Assembly (NCBI RefSeq): GCF_000143415.4 | Contig: NW_003314369.1 | Coordinates: 394,638 to 458,637, forward strand | Length of the DNA: 64,000 nt | DNA from: Selaginella moellendorffii | Lineage: Eukaryota > Streptophyta > Lycopodiopsida > Selaginellales > Selaginellaceae | Direction: 5' to 3' | Shown here: piece by piece, positions 54,490-64,000 of the stretch | How the letters are laid out: every line of letters starts with the position of its first letter | Numbering within the stretch: the stretch's first letter is position 1 | Position numbers and translations under genes: made by a program | The notes under the pieces: generated by a model | Databases searched by the model: none | Seen by the model: only the letters and a program-made list of their open reading frames with translations | What the model was told of the DNA's origin: nothing

Positions 54490-55829
54490 TTACACTCCAG
54501 TAGCTCCATTAGCTCTTGCTGCCACCGCGCTCTCGCCCCCGGCTCTTATGGACAAGGGGCTCATACTCCTCGAGCCTCCAGAGATCACCATCTCCCTGTC
54601 AAGAAACACCACCGCCACAGTTATATCGTCGTGGAAATGCCGCCTCACGCCGCGCTCGATGCGTATCAAGTCCAAGTATCTCATCTCTCGTTTCCTGGCC
54701 GCCTCTTGCAACGCAGCCTTGATCAGTCGCCTCGCGATCCCCTGGAAAACAAACCGTTCAGTCCAGCTCTAGTTTGAGTCGCACCAAAAAACGAGCAAAG
54801 AGAAGGAAAGCTTACTGCTCGAGGATGGCTGTATACAATGTCTACGGCTTCCTGGCTGGACAAGTGCTCCCACAGCCCGTCCGACGCGAATATCAAAAAC
54901 TGGTCCGCTGGTCTGAGGGTGAAGACACTGATCGATGGTTCCGCAGTCAGCACAGGCCTCTCTAGTGGCTGTGGAAGGCGAAACCGAGCGATAAGTGGCT
55001 CCCTGTTAAATTCCGCTTTCTTTAGATACACATCACCGATGGACTTGGTCACCTGCGGGATCAAGCAAAAACTAGGATTAGAAACACTCTCCCGAGCTAC
55101 CAAGTTGAGGACTTACCTGGATTATCCCTTTGACACGCCAGACTCCATGCCTGAGAACGACAATGTGTGAGTCGTCTGGATGTAAGTCCTTGAGCTCCTG
55201 ACGCACGGCATCTATGCTGGCATTGTGCTCAGCAGAGAGCTGAATCGCTGTGATCCTGTTATCCCGTCCCAGGAAAGTTCCCATGACCGCCCTCGAATCG
55301 CCCAAGTTGGCGACAAACAGTTGGTTCCCTCGTATCAACCCGACGAGGCAGCACGATCCAACCGTCGCGATCTGTGGTCTTAATGCCCAGGAGCCAGCGA
55401 CGTATCTCTCGAAACCATCCTCGGTTGACAAGATCGCTCTTCGCAAAACATCGCTCGTGAAGTCACCCTCCTGCGAAGCAAGCCCTGGAAGAAGAGGAGT
55501 AAGAGACTACCATACAGCAAAAGAATCGAGCACACACTTTGCAAGTTTTGCCAGAGATGGTTGTTGATATACTGAGCCGCCTCCGGGCCGCCGTGTCCAT
55601 CGTAGACGCCAACGAAAGTTTTGCCAGGCCCGGTCTCGATCTGGGTGTGATCCTCGAGTATGGAGTTCGCCTGTACTACAGCTATGGAGAAGTCGCCAAA
55701 TGCGTGCTTCCCAATGTCGTGGAACCAGAGGAGAGCATCGTTGCGACTGGGAACCGTGGCGCCGATATGGACATACTGCTCAACGCGTCTCCAGCATCCT
55801 ACTACCATCTTCGACAGTCGTGCCAGCAT
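54490..55829 (-). CDS. Protein phosphatase 2C, clade-D-like
   Basis: Four exons (55829-55538, 55484-55117, 55052-54816, 54741-54490) encode 382 residues, the usual length of the clade. Metal-binding and catalytic marks are present: [36 protein letters not shown]-like [31 protein letters not shown] and [11 protein letters not shown]. The N-terminus ([37 protein letters not shown] region) resembles plant clade-D PP2Cs, which dephosphorylate the plasma-membrane proton ATPase in the SAUR/auxin growth pathway. That role is inferred from clade. The start was set at 55829, and the upstream minus-strand reading to 56302 is taken as leader. Confidence 0.92.
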
Positions 55830-56544
55830 CCCTCATTTCATCACAAAAATTCCACGCGTCCCACAAACCTGTGCATTCTTCCTCGTCTTTATCCCTCCAT
55901 CGGTCAGCCAACCTCGTTTAGCACGGCGCCCTGGAAACCATGGAGGCAGCAGTCCGCCGGATTGCTCAGCATATCAATCGCGAGTCGCGCGAATGGCAAG
56001 AAATGCCCCGATCGACGGATCGGAGAGCGGAGGACCGGAAATGGAGCTGGGTAGCCGCTTGCCGCAGCTAGAATTCGAGGAAGAAGCCCAAGAAACCCTA
56101 AGAGAAACCCTAGGAGAGGAGGGGCACCCAACGAGGCGAGAATTCCAATGGCGATCCACACAGAATGGAGGAACCACCGAGGACGCCCCGAGCTGCTGGA
56201 GGCCAAGAAGAAGAAACGAATGGATTCCCCTCTCCTCCACTCCACTGTTCCTCGCGAGCGCCTTTCACAGGGCAAAATGAGAAGACCTAAAAACCCACAC
56301 ACACGCGCTTATATCTTTAAAAGTCGCCATTGGCGGGCCACGTAAGCTAATGGAATCTCTCGGCATATCTTCCCATGAGTTCGAGAATCTTTTCATCTCG
56401 CGGGTCCCGTACTAAATTAGAACGATTCCGAGCATATGCTGCCTGACGTGGCAAGGGATATTCGTTTGCGAGAAGCCCTAGAACGTCAAGGGTTTCGGGA
56501 TCCTTGCGGCTCGGGCGCGTAGGTTCTAGGATTGCGATCTAGGA
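55830..56544. promoter_or_regulatory. Divergent promoter region of PP2C and MOS11-like genes
   Basis: Contains two AAACCCTA telo-box motifs at 56093-56100 and 56105-56112 and a third AGCCCTAG close to 56476. Leaders of both genes must lie here, since the reading frames on either strand look non-coding. Confidence 0.45.
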
Positions 56545-57329
56545 ATGAGTTCTTCCGCAGCTCCGGATCAAGAGGAGGCACAGAGCAAGGCGGCGGCGGC
56601 AGCGGCAGCGGTGGCGGCGGAGGTAGAGCAGGGCTCGTCGCCGGAGGTAAACGATGCGGTGGGAAGTGAGAGCGGAGCGGCGGCTCAAATTCAAGCCGAG
56701 GACAGCGGCAATGGCCAGGTTGAGGCCGCGGATGGGAATTCTCGGGATGGCGTGTCGGTAGAGAATGGGGGGAAGGAGGAGGGCGTGGTTTGTCTGGAAT
56801 CTCCGGGGCCCCTCTCGGACATGGAGAAGAAGCAGCGGCGCGCCGAGCGCTTTGGCGTGGGCTTGAATTTCAGCGAGGATGAGAAGCGCAAATTGCGAGC
56901 TTCAAGGTAAGAAAGAGCTCACATCCTTTTTGTTTCTTTGCATTCCAGGCTAATATCTTGGCTTGCAGGTTTAACGCCAGTGATAAGAAAGGTGTGTCGA
57001 AAGCTAAAGTTTCGATTGAATCAGAGACGGAGAAGAAGAATGCCCGGGCTGCGAGGTTTGGAACCGCCAATGTTGCGAGCGCCAACGAAGACGCCAAGAA
57101 AAGGGCCCGGCTTGATCGATTCTCTGGAGTAGATTCCAACTTAGAAGCCGAGAAGAAGAAGGCAAGAGCTGCGAGGTACGTTGTGCTCGCTTCGAGTTTT
57201 TCCATTTTTTCTCTTCTGTGGCTCACTGCTCTTTGTTGGCACAGGTTTGCGGCGACATCAAACGAGGAAAATCTGAAGAAGAAGCTGGGAACCGACACGA
57301 CTCCGGTGGCTACTGCAGCGCAGGGATAG
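56545..57329 (+). CDS. MOS11/SARNP (Tho1)-like mRNA-export protein
   Basis: Three exons (56545-56906, 56969-57175, 57245-57329) encode 217 residues. After an Ala-rich, acidic N-terminus come repeated basic motifs of the Tho1/MOS11 type: KKQRRAERFGVGL, KRKLRASRF, KKNARAARFG, KKRARLDRFSG and KKKARAARF. In animals and yeast these motifs of SARNP/Tho1 bind the UAP56/Sub2 helicase in mRNA export, and Arabidopsis MOS11 is a nuclear homologue. The animal SAP domain is missing, as in MOS11. Phases agree at both introns. Confidence 0.85.
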
Positions 57330-57678
57330 ACGCTAACAATCCGGATGGACGCTGACAGGAGCTTATGGGTAAGAGCTTACTGATGCATCTTCGCATCGTC
57401 GTCACAAGGTCCTTAGTTTACTGCATTCTTGGGTGAATTTTTTGCCTGTTTGACTGCTTGTTTGCTTCTATTGGCGTAGAGCTTGTAGAGCTTGTAGTGT
57501 TCTTTTCGTGTAATGTATAAACAGGTGTTCTTCGTTACTCCCACAACTGTGTAGCGTCAAACGCAAGCGTCCTGGTATATTCGTCACGCGTCCATTGCTT
57601 GGGGAGCAAGGCATTGTCTCGTAGTATAAAAACTCCTTTTGAAACTGTTGCGAGTGGAGTCGAGACACTCTTTGCGCG

Positions 57679-58061
57679 ATGGTGACGATAATTCACACGA
57701 AGACGAAGGCGGAGGTTCGCGAGGAGGAGAGGAGAGCGAGAGAGGCAGCGAAGCAAGGTTCGTGGCAGCCACACATTCTTGTTTTTCTCTGCGAATTTAG
57801 CTCTAAATCTTCTTTCTTTCGCAGGGGCCGGAACAAGCACGAAAACTCCGGAAAAGACAAGCACGGGAACTCCGGAAGCGGCGCCAAGAAAGCCTGAAGG
57901 TGAGTTCGAGGATCGAGAGGCCGAAGTTACGTTGTTCCTTTCCAGCTGCAGAGCCAAAAGATGAAAACACGAAGAAGAAGCTGGAAGAGGATGAGCTCCA
58001 AGACGTAAAGAAGAAGCGCAGGAAGAGCCTGGAATCAGGGGAGTCGAGTAATCCAGCTTAA
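57679..58061 (+). CDS. Small charged protein, unrecognised (89 aa)
   Basis: Three exons (57679-57757, 57825-57899, 57946-58061) join in phase to 89 residues. It is rich in Lys, Glu, Thr and Pro, with repeats of TSTKTPEKTSTGTPE and a basic cluster KKKRRKS that could be a nuclear localisation signal. It is probably disordered. No family is recognised. It lies 350 bases after the MOS11-like gene on the same strand and ends 38 bases from the stop of the convergent PPR gene. Confidence 0.55.
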
Positions 58062-58099
58062 GCTTCTTCTCTACGGAGGTCAAAACTTTTTTTTTTCTT

Positions 58100-60154
58100 T
58101 CAAAACTTGTGTTCTATGATGTTTGCCAGAGCTACGTAAGGCCCAGCGTTGCAATTCTCGTCGTTGATCGCCGATCGAGCAGCATGGGCTGCGAAGTCCG
58201 AGCGGCTGTGACGCCTACAAGCCCCCAGCAAATTCGCCCAGTCGTGGAAATCCGGCTCGAAAGGCATATGGGCGATGAGATCTTTCATGTCGCGAACGTA
58301 TCCCGCTCGCCCAAGCATGTCGATCAAGCAGCCGTAGTGCTGCTTTGTTCTCGACACCTGGTGATCGCCCAGCATCGAAACGAAGAAGTTGGAAGCCACT
58401 TTGACGTCGCCTGAGTGGCTCGAGCCGAGCAAAACGCAAGTGAAAGAGATTTGCTCCGGCTGGACGCCCTCCAGTTTCATGGCCTGGAAGTAGTTTAGCA
58501 CATCGCTTGGATCCGCATTGTGAGCAAACACTCCGAGCATACAGTTCCACGAGACAAGATCTCGCTCGGGCATTCTAGTAAAGAAGTCTTGCGCGAGTTT
58601 GTAATGCCCACACTGGGCATACACTGCAAGCATAGCGTTCCACGAGATTACGTCGTGATTGGGCATTTGATCAAACGTTTCTTTTGCTTTAGAGATTTTT
58701 CTGTGTTGGCCATAGCCGGCTAGCAACGCGTTCCACGATCCGATCGCTCTTTCGGGCATAGAGTTAAAGATCTTCTCAGCATCTTCTATATGCCCGGCTT
58801 GGGTATATGCTGCTAGCATCGCGTTTCTTGAGATTACGTTCTTCTCTTGTATGGAATCAAAAAGGCATCTTGCATTTTCGAGTTGCCCCTTGTTTGCGTA
58901 AGCTGTGATCATCGCTGTGGCTGCTACGACGTCCGTATGGGGCATCTCACCGAAGATCTTTCTGGCATCTTCCAAGCGTCCTAGCTGTGAGCACACCGCT
59001 ACCATTGTACTCCAAGAAATAAGATTCCTTCCGGGCATGGAATTAAAGAGTTCTCTCGCGTTTTCGAATCGACCGTTCTCAGCATACGCAACCAGCATTG
59101 CATTCCAGGAAATGACGTCATGATTGGGCATGGAATCAAAGACGAGCTTGGCTTCACGAAGATGCCCATTCTGCGAATATGCCGTGAGCATCGCGTTCCA
59201 CGAGGCAGTGCTCCTGTCGGGCATGAGATCGAACAAGCGCCTTGCCTCGTGGATATTCCCTTCCTGGGCATATGCAGACAGCATCGCGGTCCAGGAGACG
59301 AGATTCCTATCCGGCATGCCGTCGAAGATTCTCCTTGCGATGTGGAGATACCCAGCCTGAGAATATGCCGTCAGGAGCGTCGTCCACGAGACCAGGTTTC
59401 GCTCTGGCATTCGATCAAACAACGCTTGTGCCTCCTCCAGATGCCCGGTTTGGGCATATGCTGCAAGCATGGCGTTCCAGGAGATCAGATTCCGGTATCT
59501 TATTCCTGCAAACGCATATTCCGCACCACGGAGATTCCCTCCTTGGGCATATGCTCCCAGCATCGCGTTCCACGAGACGGCATCCCACTCAGGCATCGAG
59601 CGGAGAATCTCTTCCGCAGGTTTCAAATGCAGGTTATTCGCATATGCTGTGAGCATCAAGTTCCACGACACCATGTCCATCTCGGGCATCGCGTCAAAAA
59701 CTCGTCTCGCTTGGATCAAGCTCCCGCTGCTGATCGTTGCAGTGAGAATTGCATTCCATGACACCACATCCCTGTCCGGCATTTGATCAAAGATTTGCTT
59801 CGCTCGATCAAGATCTCCGAGACGAACATACGCCGCCAGTATCGAGTTCCAAGACACCACATCTCGATCGGGCATGGCATCAAACACCGCATATGCCCAC
59901 CGCAGATGCCCGTTCTGGGCATATGCCGCGATCAGGAGATTCCAGGTATATACATCCCGGGCATCCATGGAATCAAACACCGCCCTTGCGAGCTCCACGC
60001 TGCCACACCGTCCGTACATCTGTATGAGAAGATTCGAGAGATATACTCCCTGGCTGGTGGTGGAATCGATCCACGGACTGGCTGCGTCGTGGAGATTGCG
60101 CGCGTCAGCGAAGCTTTGACAGCGCTTGATACAGTCGCCCAGATTCGCGGGCAT
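58100..60154 (-). CDS. PPR protein with sixteen consecutive 31-residue S motifs
   Basis: Intronless, 684 residues. After about 38 residues comes an unbroken array of sixteen motifs of exactly 31 residues (pattern V.SWNAML.AYAQ.GHL..A...FD.MP.RD), then one 35-residue motif, then L/S2-like and E1-like motifs and a shortened E2 (GPYVALANI) before the stop. There is no DYW domain. Most plant editing PPRs alternate P, L and S motifs, whereas S-only arrays are a feature of lycophytes and mosses. It should bind organelle RNA with one motif per base, and editing or stabilisation are the likely roles. The targeting signal is not obvious because the leader is short. Confidence 0.93.
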   Translation of the reverse strand: MPANLGDCIKRCQSFADARNLHDAASPWIDSTTSQGVYLSNLLIQMYGRCGSVELARAVFDSMDARDVYTWNLLIAAYAQNGHLRWAYAVFDAMPDRDVVSWNSILAAYVRLGDLDRAKQIFDQMPDRDVVSWNAILTATISSGSLIQARRVFDAMPEMDMVSWNLMLTAYANNLHLKPAEEILRSMPEWDAVSWNAMLGAYAQGGNLRGAEYAFAGIRYRNLISWNAMLAAYAQTGHLEEAQALFDRMPERNLVSWTTLLTAYSQAGYLHIARRIFDGMPDRNLVSWTAMLSAYAQEGNIHEARRLFDLMPDRSTASWNAMLTAYSQNGHLREAKLVFDSMPNHDVISWNAMLVAYAENGRFENARELFNSMPGRNLISWSTMVAVCSQLGRLEDARKIFGEMPHTDVVAATAMITAYANKGQLENARCLFDSIQEKNVISRNAMLAAYTQAGHIEDAEKIFNSMPERAIGSWNALLAGYGQHRKISKAKETFDQMPNHDVISWNAMLAVYAQCGHYKLAQDFFTRMPERDLVSWNCMLGVFAHNADPSDVLNYFQAMKLEGVQPEQISFTCVLLGSSHSGDVKVASNFFVSMLGDHQVSRTKQHYGCLIDMLGRAGYVRDMKDLIAHMPFEPDFHDWANLLGACRRHSRSDFAAHAARSAINDENCNAGPYVALANIIEHKF

Positions 60155-60378
60155 GTTCCGTTTGCCACGGTGTCATGCCGTAATATTCCGTCAAGACAGC
60201 TCACATCACGCGGGTGAGACGTGGCGCGCTCGTGCCTCTTGAGATCGACGACGCAGGGAGCTCCGCTGGTGCTATATAGCGTCTCCCCTGGGACGTGGCC
60301 TGTGTTCTTGCCCGAGCGCTGCCCTACTGGTTCTAGGATCTCTCTTCTCTCCGCGAATTCTCGATCGATCTTCTAGCA
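60155..60378 (+). promoter_or_regulatory. Divergent promoter of PPR and Hsp20 genes with TATA box
   Basis: Only 224 bases lie between the two start codons. TATATA at 60271-60276 is about 105 bases before the Hsp20 start. A weak heat-shock-element-like TTCTAGGA near 60330 is imperfect. No strong array of heat-shock elements was found. Confidence 0.45.
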
Positions 60379-61606
60379 ATGCCGACGCTTCTCCAGCAAT
60401 TGCCATTCCGAGTGAGGTCGACGATCAAGCGCGATGAGGATGCGAGCGACGCGCCCCCGATTGGAGGTCTCCTTCCCTCGATCTCTCGAAATCTCTACTC
60501 ATTCTCTTCGCGGCGCCCGCATTGCGCCTTGTTTCTTGGATAATCGCTGTCTTTCTTGGTGTTCTCTCCGTTTCCTGATCGATTCCGCCTTCTTTCTCGC
60601 AGAATCCATGGCGGAGAACATCCTGAAGGCGATGGAGAAGGCCATGATCGAAGAGGAGGAGGAAGGTCGGTGTCTTTCGATCGCATGCACAGAGATTTTG
60701 GATGTCGATCTTTATGTTCTTGGTTCTTTCTTGCGCAGAGAGGTACGAGCGGTACGGGAAGGAGAAGGAGCAGAAATTCAAGCTCCACGTCTCCTGGCTC
60801 GAGACATCCGAGAGCCACATCATCGCTGTCGAGCTGCCCGGTAGTAAAATCTCTCGATCTCTCGAGCCTTGCGTTGCATCTCTATTCTCTCGGACATCGC
60901 TGACCCCCGCTGACCTATGCTGACCCCGGTCCACTAGCTCTGACTCGTCGATCTTTGCTCGTTCTAACGACCGTTTTGCTGAATCGATCTAACCTTCTCT
61001 TTGTTGTGCGAATGGGATTTCTAACGTTCTTCCTCGTTTTCTTTCTTTATCTAGCGATCTAACCATTTCCATTCCTCTCGTTGTCGCGATCTTTGTTCTT
61101 TCTTTCGCTCGTTCTCTCCATTTCGAAATTCTGGTTATCTGGCGAGTCGTGATCCAACGATTTCCATTTCTCAGAGTTTTTTTCTTCCGGATAGATCGGT
61201 TGTTCTCTTCGAATTTCTCTTTCGCTGCTCGCTTTCCATCAATCTAGAGCGCGTGACTAACACTTCCATTCTTCGATGTAATTCCTCTTTCGTTGCGCTT
61301 TCGTTGCGCTGTGCTAATGGCTGGCTGGCTCTCTCGATCGCAGGAGTGGAAAAGTCGGGCATCAAGCTCCAGAAGATGGGCGATCAGGCGCTGCAACTCT
61401 CGGGCGAGCGCGAGGACGTGCTGCCGCTGCCCAAGGACGACGCCAAAGCCAAGTTCCGCCAGAAGGAGCTCCGCGCAGCCACCTTCTCCCGGGTCTTCAA
61501 GTTCTCGTCCAAGGTCAAGGAGATCAAGGCCACCTTCACAAACGGCATCCTCACCATCACCGTCCCCAAGGAGCAGGACACCGTCACGACCATCGCCATC
61601 CAGTAG
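60379..61606 (+). CDS. Small heat-shock protein (Hsp20/alpha-crystallin domain)
   Basis: Four exons (60379-60466, 60603-60665, 60739-60840, 61344-61606) encode 171 residues. The N-terminal 60 residues include a very acidic/basic helix (MAENILKAMEKAMIEEEEEE). The alpha-crystallin domain runs from about residue 64 (FKLHVSWLETSESHIIAVELPG) to the end, with GERE, FSRVFKFSSKVK and the C-terminal strand GILTITVPK. It ends soon after without an extended I-x-I tail; the last residues TIAIQ may act as the binding motif. sHSPs hold unfolding proteins. There is no organelle signal, so it is probably cytosolic. The third intron (503 nt) is long for this window. Confidence 0.87.
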
Positions 61607-61871
61607 AACAAGAACAAAATCTTATACATCTCTCCTTCCCAATTCTCCTCTAGCTCGAGGCCGGCGCCATTTTTTTGCGCTGCCGAGAGAGATCTAGTTC
61701 TTTGCTGATCAATCAACTCAATCAATCGATTCTATGTTAGCGTCCATCTACTCTGGGATCGATGGCGATCGATTTCCACACGCTGTGATCGATCGCTCGA
61801 TCACTCCGCGGTTAGTTGTATCATTCCTCCTCGCGCGTTTCTAGAGCTAATCATCACATTGTATTGTGATA

Positions 61872-63197
61872 ATGGCGGTGATAATGGCTGCCGCGATAGC
61901 GCTAGAAAGACCATGGCCAGTGCTTTGCTTGTCCAAATCCTCTTCGCGAATTCGATGTAGCGCCAGCGATTGCTCCGGTGGAGGAGCTGGACGAAAGAGA
62001 AGAGATCTCCTGCTGGCGTCGGGAATTCTCACTACCCAGATCGTTGGCGGCGCCGCTAGAGCGATCGAGGCGGGTAGCGCGGCGGGCGTCAGGGCGCTCG
62101 TCCAGGAAGCCCAGGAGGAATGGGGACGAGGGTTGGATCCAGAAAACCCTGATCGCGCATCGAGCTTGGATCGAGCGTGCCGGATTTTCGACCGCATTGT
62201 CGCCATGGATCCCGCCAGGACCGCGTGGCTAGAAGGGCGAGGCCAGGTAAGATTTTTTCTTGGAAGATCGATTCGAGCTTCTTCTCTCGCGCAGGTTCGC
62301 GTGGATGCCAAGCGATTCGAGGAAGCGGTGGCCGATTTCGATGAAGCGATTCGCAGGTACTGAGGATTTTTTTTCTTCGTGATCTTATAGGATTCGTGGC
62401 TTAGGCAGCCAGAGAACTATCGAGCTTACTCCGGACGAGCGCTGGCTTTCGAAGGGCTGGCGCAGTGGAGCAACGCGGTCGCGGATTACACGGAAGCTTT
62501 GCAACGAGGAAGAGCCGCGACTGGGTATCGGGATCCATACGTGATGAACAGCCGAGGGAATGCTCTCGCTTCGCTTGGGCGGTACAAGGAGGCACTGCGC
62601 GACTACTCGGCAAGCTTTGACGTGAGAGCATCGATCGATCATAAACTCTTCGTTTTGCTTGCTCGAGAGCTGCTCGATCTTTCTAAAGTTTAGAGTTATA
62701 TGTGTATGATCTTGGCAGGCTTTCCAGGATGCAAGGGAGCTGGACGGGGCCATTTACGCGAGAGCCAACGCTGCTCTCATGCGTATCCAGGTAATATGGG
62801 ATCGATCATCGAGAAACTCTGACCTTGAGAGAAGGTTTCAATCCTGAAGGTTGGCGATGAAGCAAATGGACTCAGGGAGTTGCTAGCAGTGGCACGAAGA
62901 GCTCCCGGAAGCATCGACATGCGAGCGGCACTCGCGGCCGTGTACTGGTCCATGGTGAGAGCTTTGATCTCCAGGATCTCGTTTCATCGCTACCATCTTT
63001 TCGAAACTTCACAGGGCCGAGCCAACGAAGCCGAGGACGAGTGGGAGTTTGCCTGCGAGAAGATAAACTCGGGCAGGCTCTTCGACGGCTGCGAGCGCTA
63101 CAAAGACACGGACTGGCTCAAGAGGATCCGGCGATGGCCCCCGGTCATGATCCAACACATGGACGATTTCTTGCGAGTCCGTGAATCTCCAAGGTGA
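61872..63197 (+). CDS. Plastid TPR protein with twin-arginine signal
   Basis: Six exons (61872-62246, 62295-62356, 62405-62621, 62719-62790, 62850-62954, 63015-63197) encode 337 residues. The N-terminus (Ala/Ser/Arg-rich) looks like a chloroplast transit peptide, followed by GRKRRDLLLASGIL, a twin-arginine thylakoid-lumen signal. Tetratricopeptide repeats follow, for example AKRFEEAVADFDEAIRR, AQWSNAVADYTEALQ and GRYKEALRDYSASF. The conserved C-terminus reads RYKDTDWLKRIRRWPPVMI. TPRs mediate protein binding, here perhaps in photosystem assembly in the lumen (inference). All joins are in phase. It converges with the lectin gene, stop codons 70 bases apart. Confidence 0.85.
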
Positions 63198-63266
63198 CCA
63201 CCACCATGCCCGGATCATCCATTTTATTTCTCGGTCGCGGCCACAAGTTACGGAGAAAACCAGCTC

Positions 63267-64000
63267 TCACACTTCAGTGTTCGAAGCCCAGACAGGGATC
63301 TGCTCGTCACTTCTATACAAGACCAAGTTCCTATCATCCTGGAGCGCCAGAATCGACGACACGAGCTTGTAGCCGGGGACAAAGGTGTTGGTCGCCCAAA
63401 AGCAGACCTCATCATTGTCGATCACTAGATTCCCATCCTGCTGGACCAGCAGGAAGCAGCCGCTTCCCTTGTCCCTGGTCGGGGAGGCCCAGATCCTGTC
63501 GGCTCCAGCGTAGAGCACGGCCTCGCAGTTTCGCTCCATGGCGAGCCTGTATAGTCCGTTTGGAGACGAGAGAGCTTGGGTGGCGAGGAGCTTGGAGTAT
63601 AAGCGCGGCCTTGGGCCACTCTGGATCATACTGCCGTAAGGAAAGCAGGTGTAGGGGAAGGAATCGATGCGCTGCAAGGAGGGAATGCTGCTGCTGCTGC
63701 CTGGATCCAGCGATTCCTCGACGGCGTACTCCATGCCGAATCGCCCGTCGATGGCAGTGATGAAGCTGTAGCCCCACGCGAAGAGGGAATTGGCGACGGC
63801 GTCGTGGAGGTCGCGGAAGGCACTGATGAGCATGAAGCCGGGCATGGTGTTGTCGGCGGCGGGCGTGGCGTGGCAGTCGCTGGTGAAGAACCAGAGGCGG
63901 AGGAAGACGCGGTGGCCGTCGACGGTGATGGTGTCGGAGAAGGAGCGCGGGGCGTGGGGCGTGTAGGGGATGTTGCTGACGAGCGTGGCCAGGGCGCTGC
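63267..64000 (-). CDS. GNA-type lectin-domain protein, 3' part (cut by window edge)
   Basis: Minus-strand reading open from the right edge to the stop at 63267, giving about 243 residues of a longer protein. The C-terminal 110 residues form a bulb-type (GNA) lectin domain with QQDGNLVIDNDEVCFWATNT and LQDDRNLVLYRSDEQIPVW, both close to the mannose-binding QxDxNxVxY pattern. The part before it (HRVFLRLWFFTSDCHATPA, FMLISAFRDLHDAVANSLF) is not a domain I know. No membrane segment or kinase is in the visible part. The start lies outside the window. Confidence 0.85.
   Translation of the reverse strand, partial: SALATLVSNIPYTPHAPRSFSDTITVDGHRVFLRLWFFTSDCHATPAADNTMPGFMLISAFRDLHDAVANSLFAWGYSFITAIDGRFGMEYAVEESLDPGSSSSIPSLQRIDSFPYTCFPYGSMIQSGPRPRLYSKLLATQALSSPNGLYRLAMERNCEAVLYAGADRIWASPTRDKGSGCFLLVQQDGNLVIDNDEVCFWATNTFVPGYKLVSSILALQDDRNLVLYRSDEQIPVWASNTEV

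Noticed and set aside
55660-56280. Plus-strand 206-codon frame opposite the PP2C start
   Set aside because: It overlaps PP2C coding sequence and promoter and shows no domain; the PP2C exons are well supported.
1-64000. CRISPR arrays, operons, phage or bacterial islands
   Set aside because: No spaced direct repeats of CRISPR type, and all genes have plant features with spliceosomal introns.

Overview
The window is nuclear DNA of a seedless vascular plant and fits the spikemoss Selaginella (inference, no search run). It has eukaryotic genes with very short introns (mostly 40-90 nt, GT..AG) that splice in frame, GC-rich exons, intronless PPR genes including one built almost only of 31-residue motifs, land-plant families (BAHD, NPF, MUR3-type GT47, LPR-type oxidase, clade-D-like PP2C), and a CEP41-like cilium gene expected only where sperm are motile.

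Left block (1.9-26.9 kb), dense and mostly intact: CEP41-like gene, BAHD acyltransferase, a 96-aa unknown protein, a tandem LysM protein with a plastid-type leader, an NPF/POT transporter, a DBP5/LOS4-type DEAD-box helicase, tRNA-Trp(CCA), a 741-aa coiled-coil protein, two MUR3-like GT47 genes separated by a partial tandem duplication with fragments of both, a PLS-class PPR gene, a G-type lectin receptor kinase with a frameshift at its catalytic loop, and an unrecognised six-exon gene.

Middle block (27-54 kb), AT-rich and duplicated: a direct segmental copy of the receptor-kinase/unknown-gene region (28.6-30.7 kb, decayed) ends at the promoter of an intact LPR-type multicopper oxidase. BAHD and oxidase sequences recur together: oxidase plus broken BAHD (30.7-34.3 kb, continued at 38.5 kb), oxidase remnant (39.8 kb), broken BAHD plus oxidase remnant (43-45.3 kb), oxidase remnant plus intact BAHD (49.8-51.6 kb). 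A 4.2-kb gag-only LTR retrotransposon with 288-bp LTRs and a CCAT target duplication splits one broken BAHD copy. Two AVT-like amino-acid transporter copies follow the second and third BAHD units; only the right-hand one is intact. A Ty1/copia remnant lies near 41.6 kb.

Right block (54.5-64 kb), dense again: PP2C and a MOS11/SARNP-like gene in divergent orientation, an 89-aa charged protein, a PPR gene with sixteen consecutive 31-residue motifs, an Hsp20 gene, a plastid TPR protein with a twin-arginine signal, and the 3' end of a GNA-type lectin gene cut by the window edge. The genes are ordinary nuclear loci, not an operon; what links them is local duplication and decay. Exon models were built by hand from splice signals and phase.
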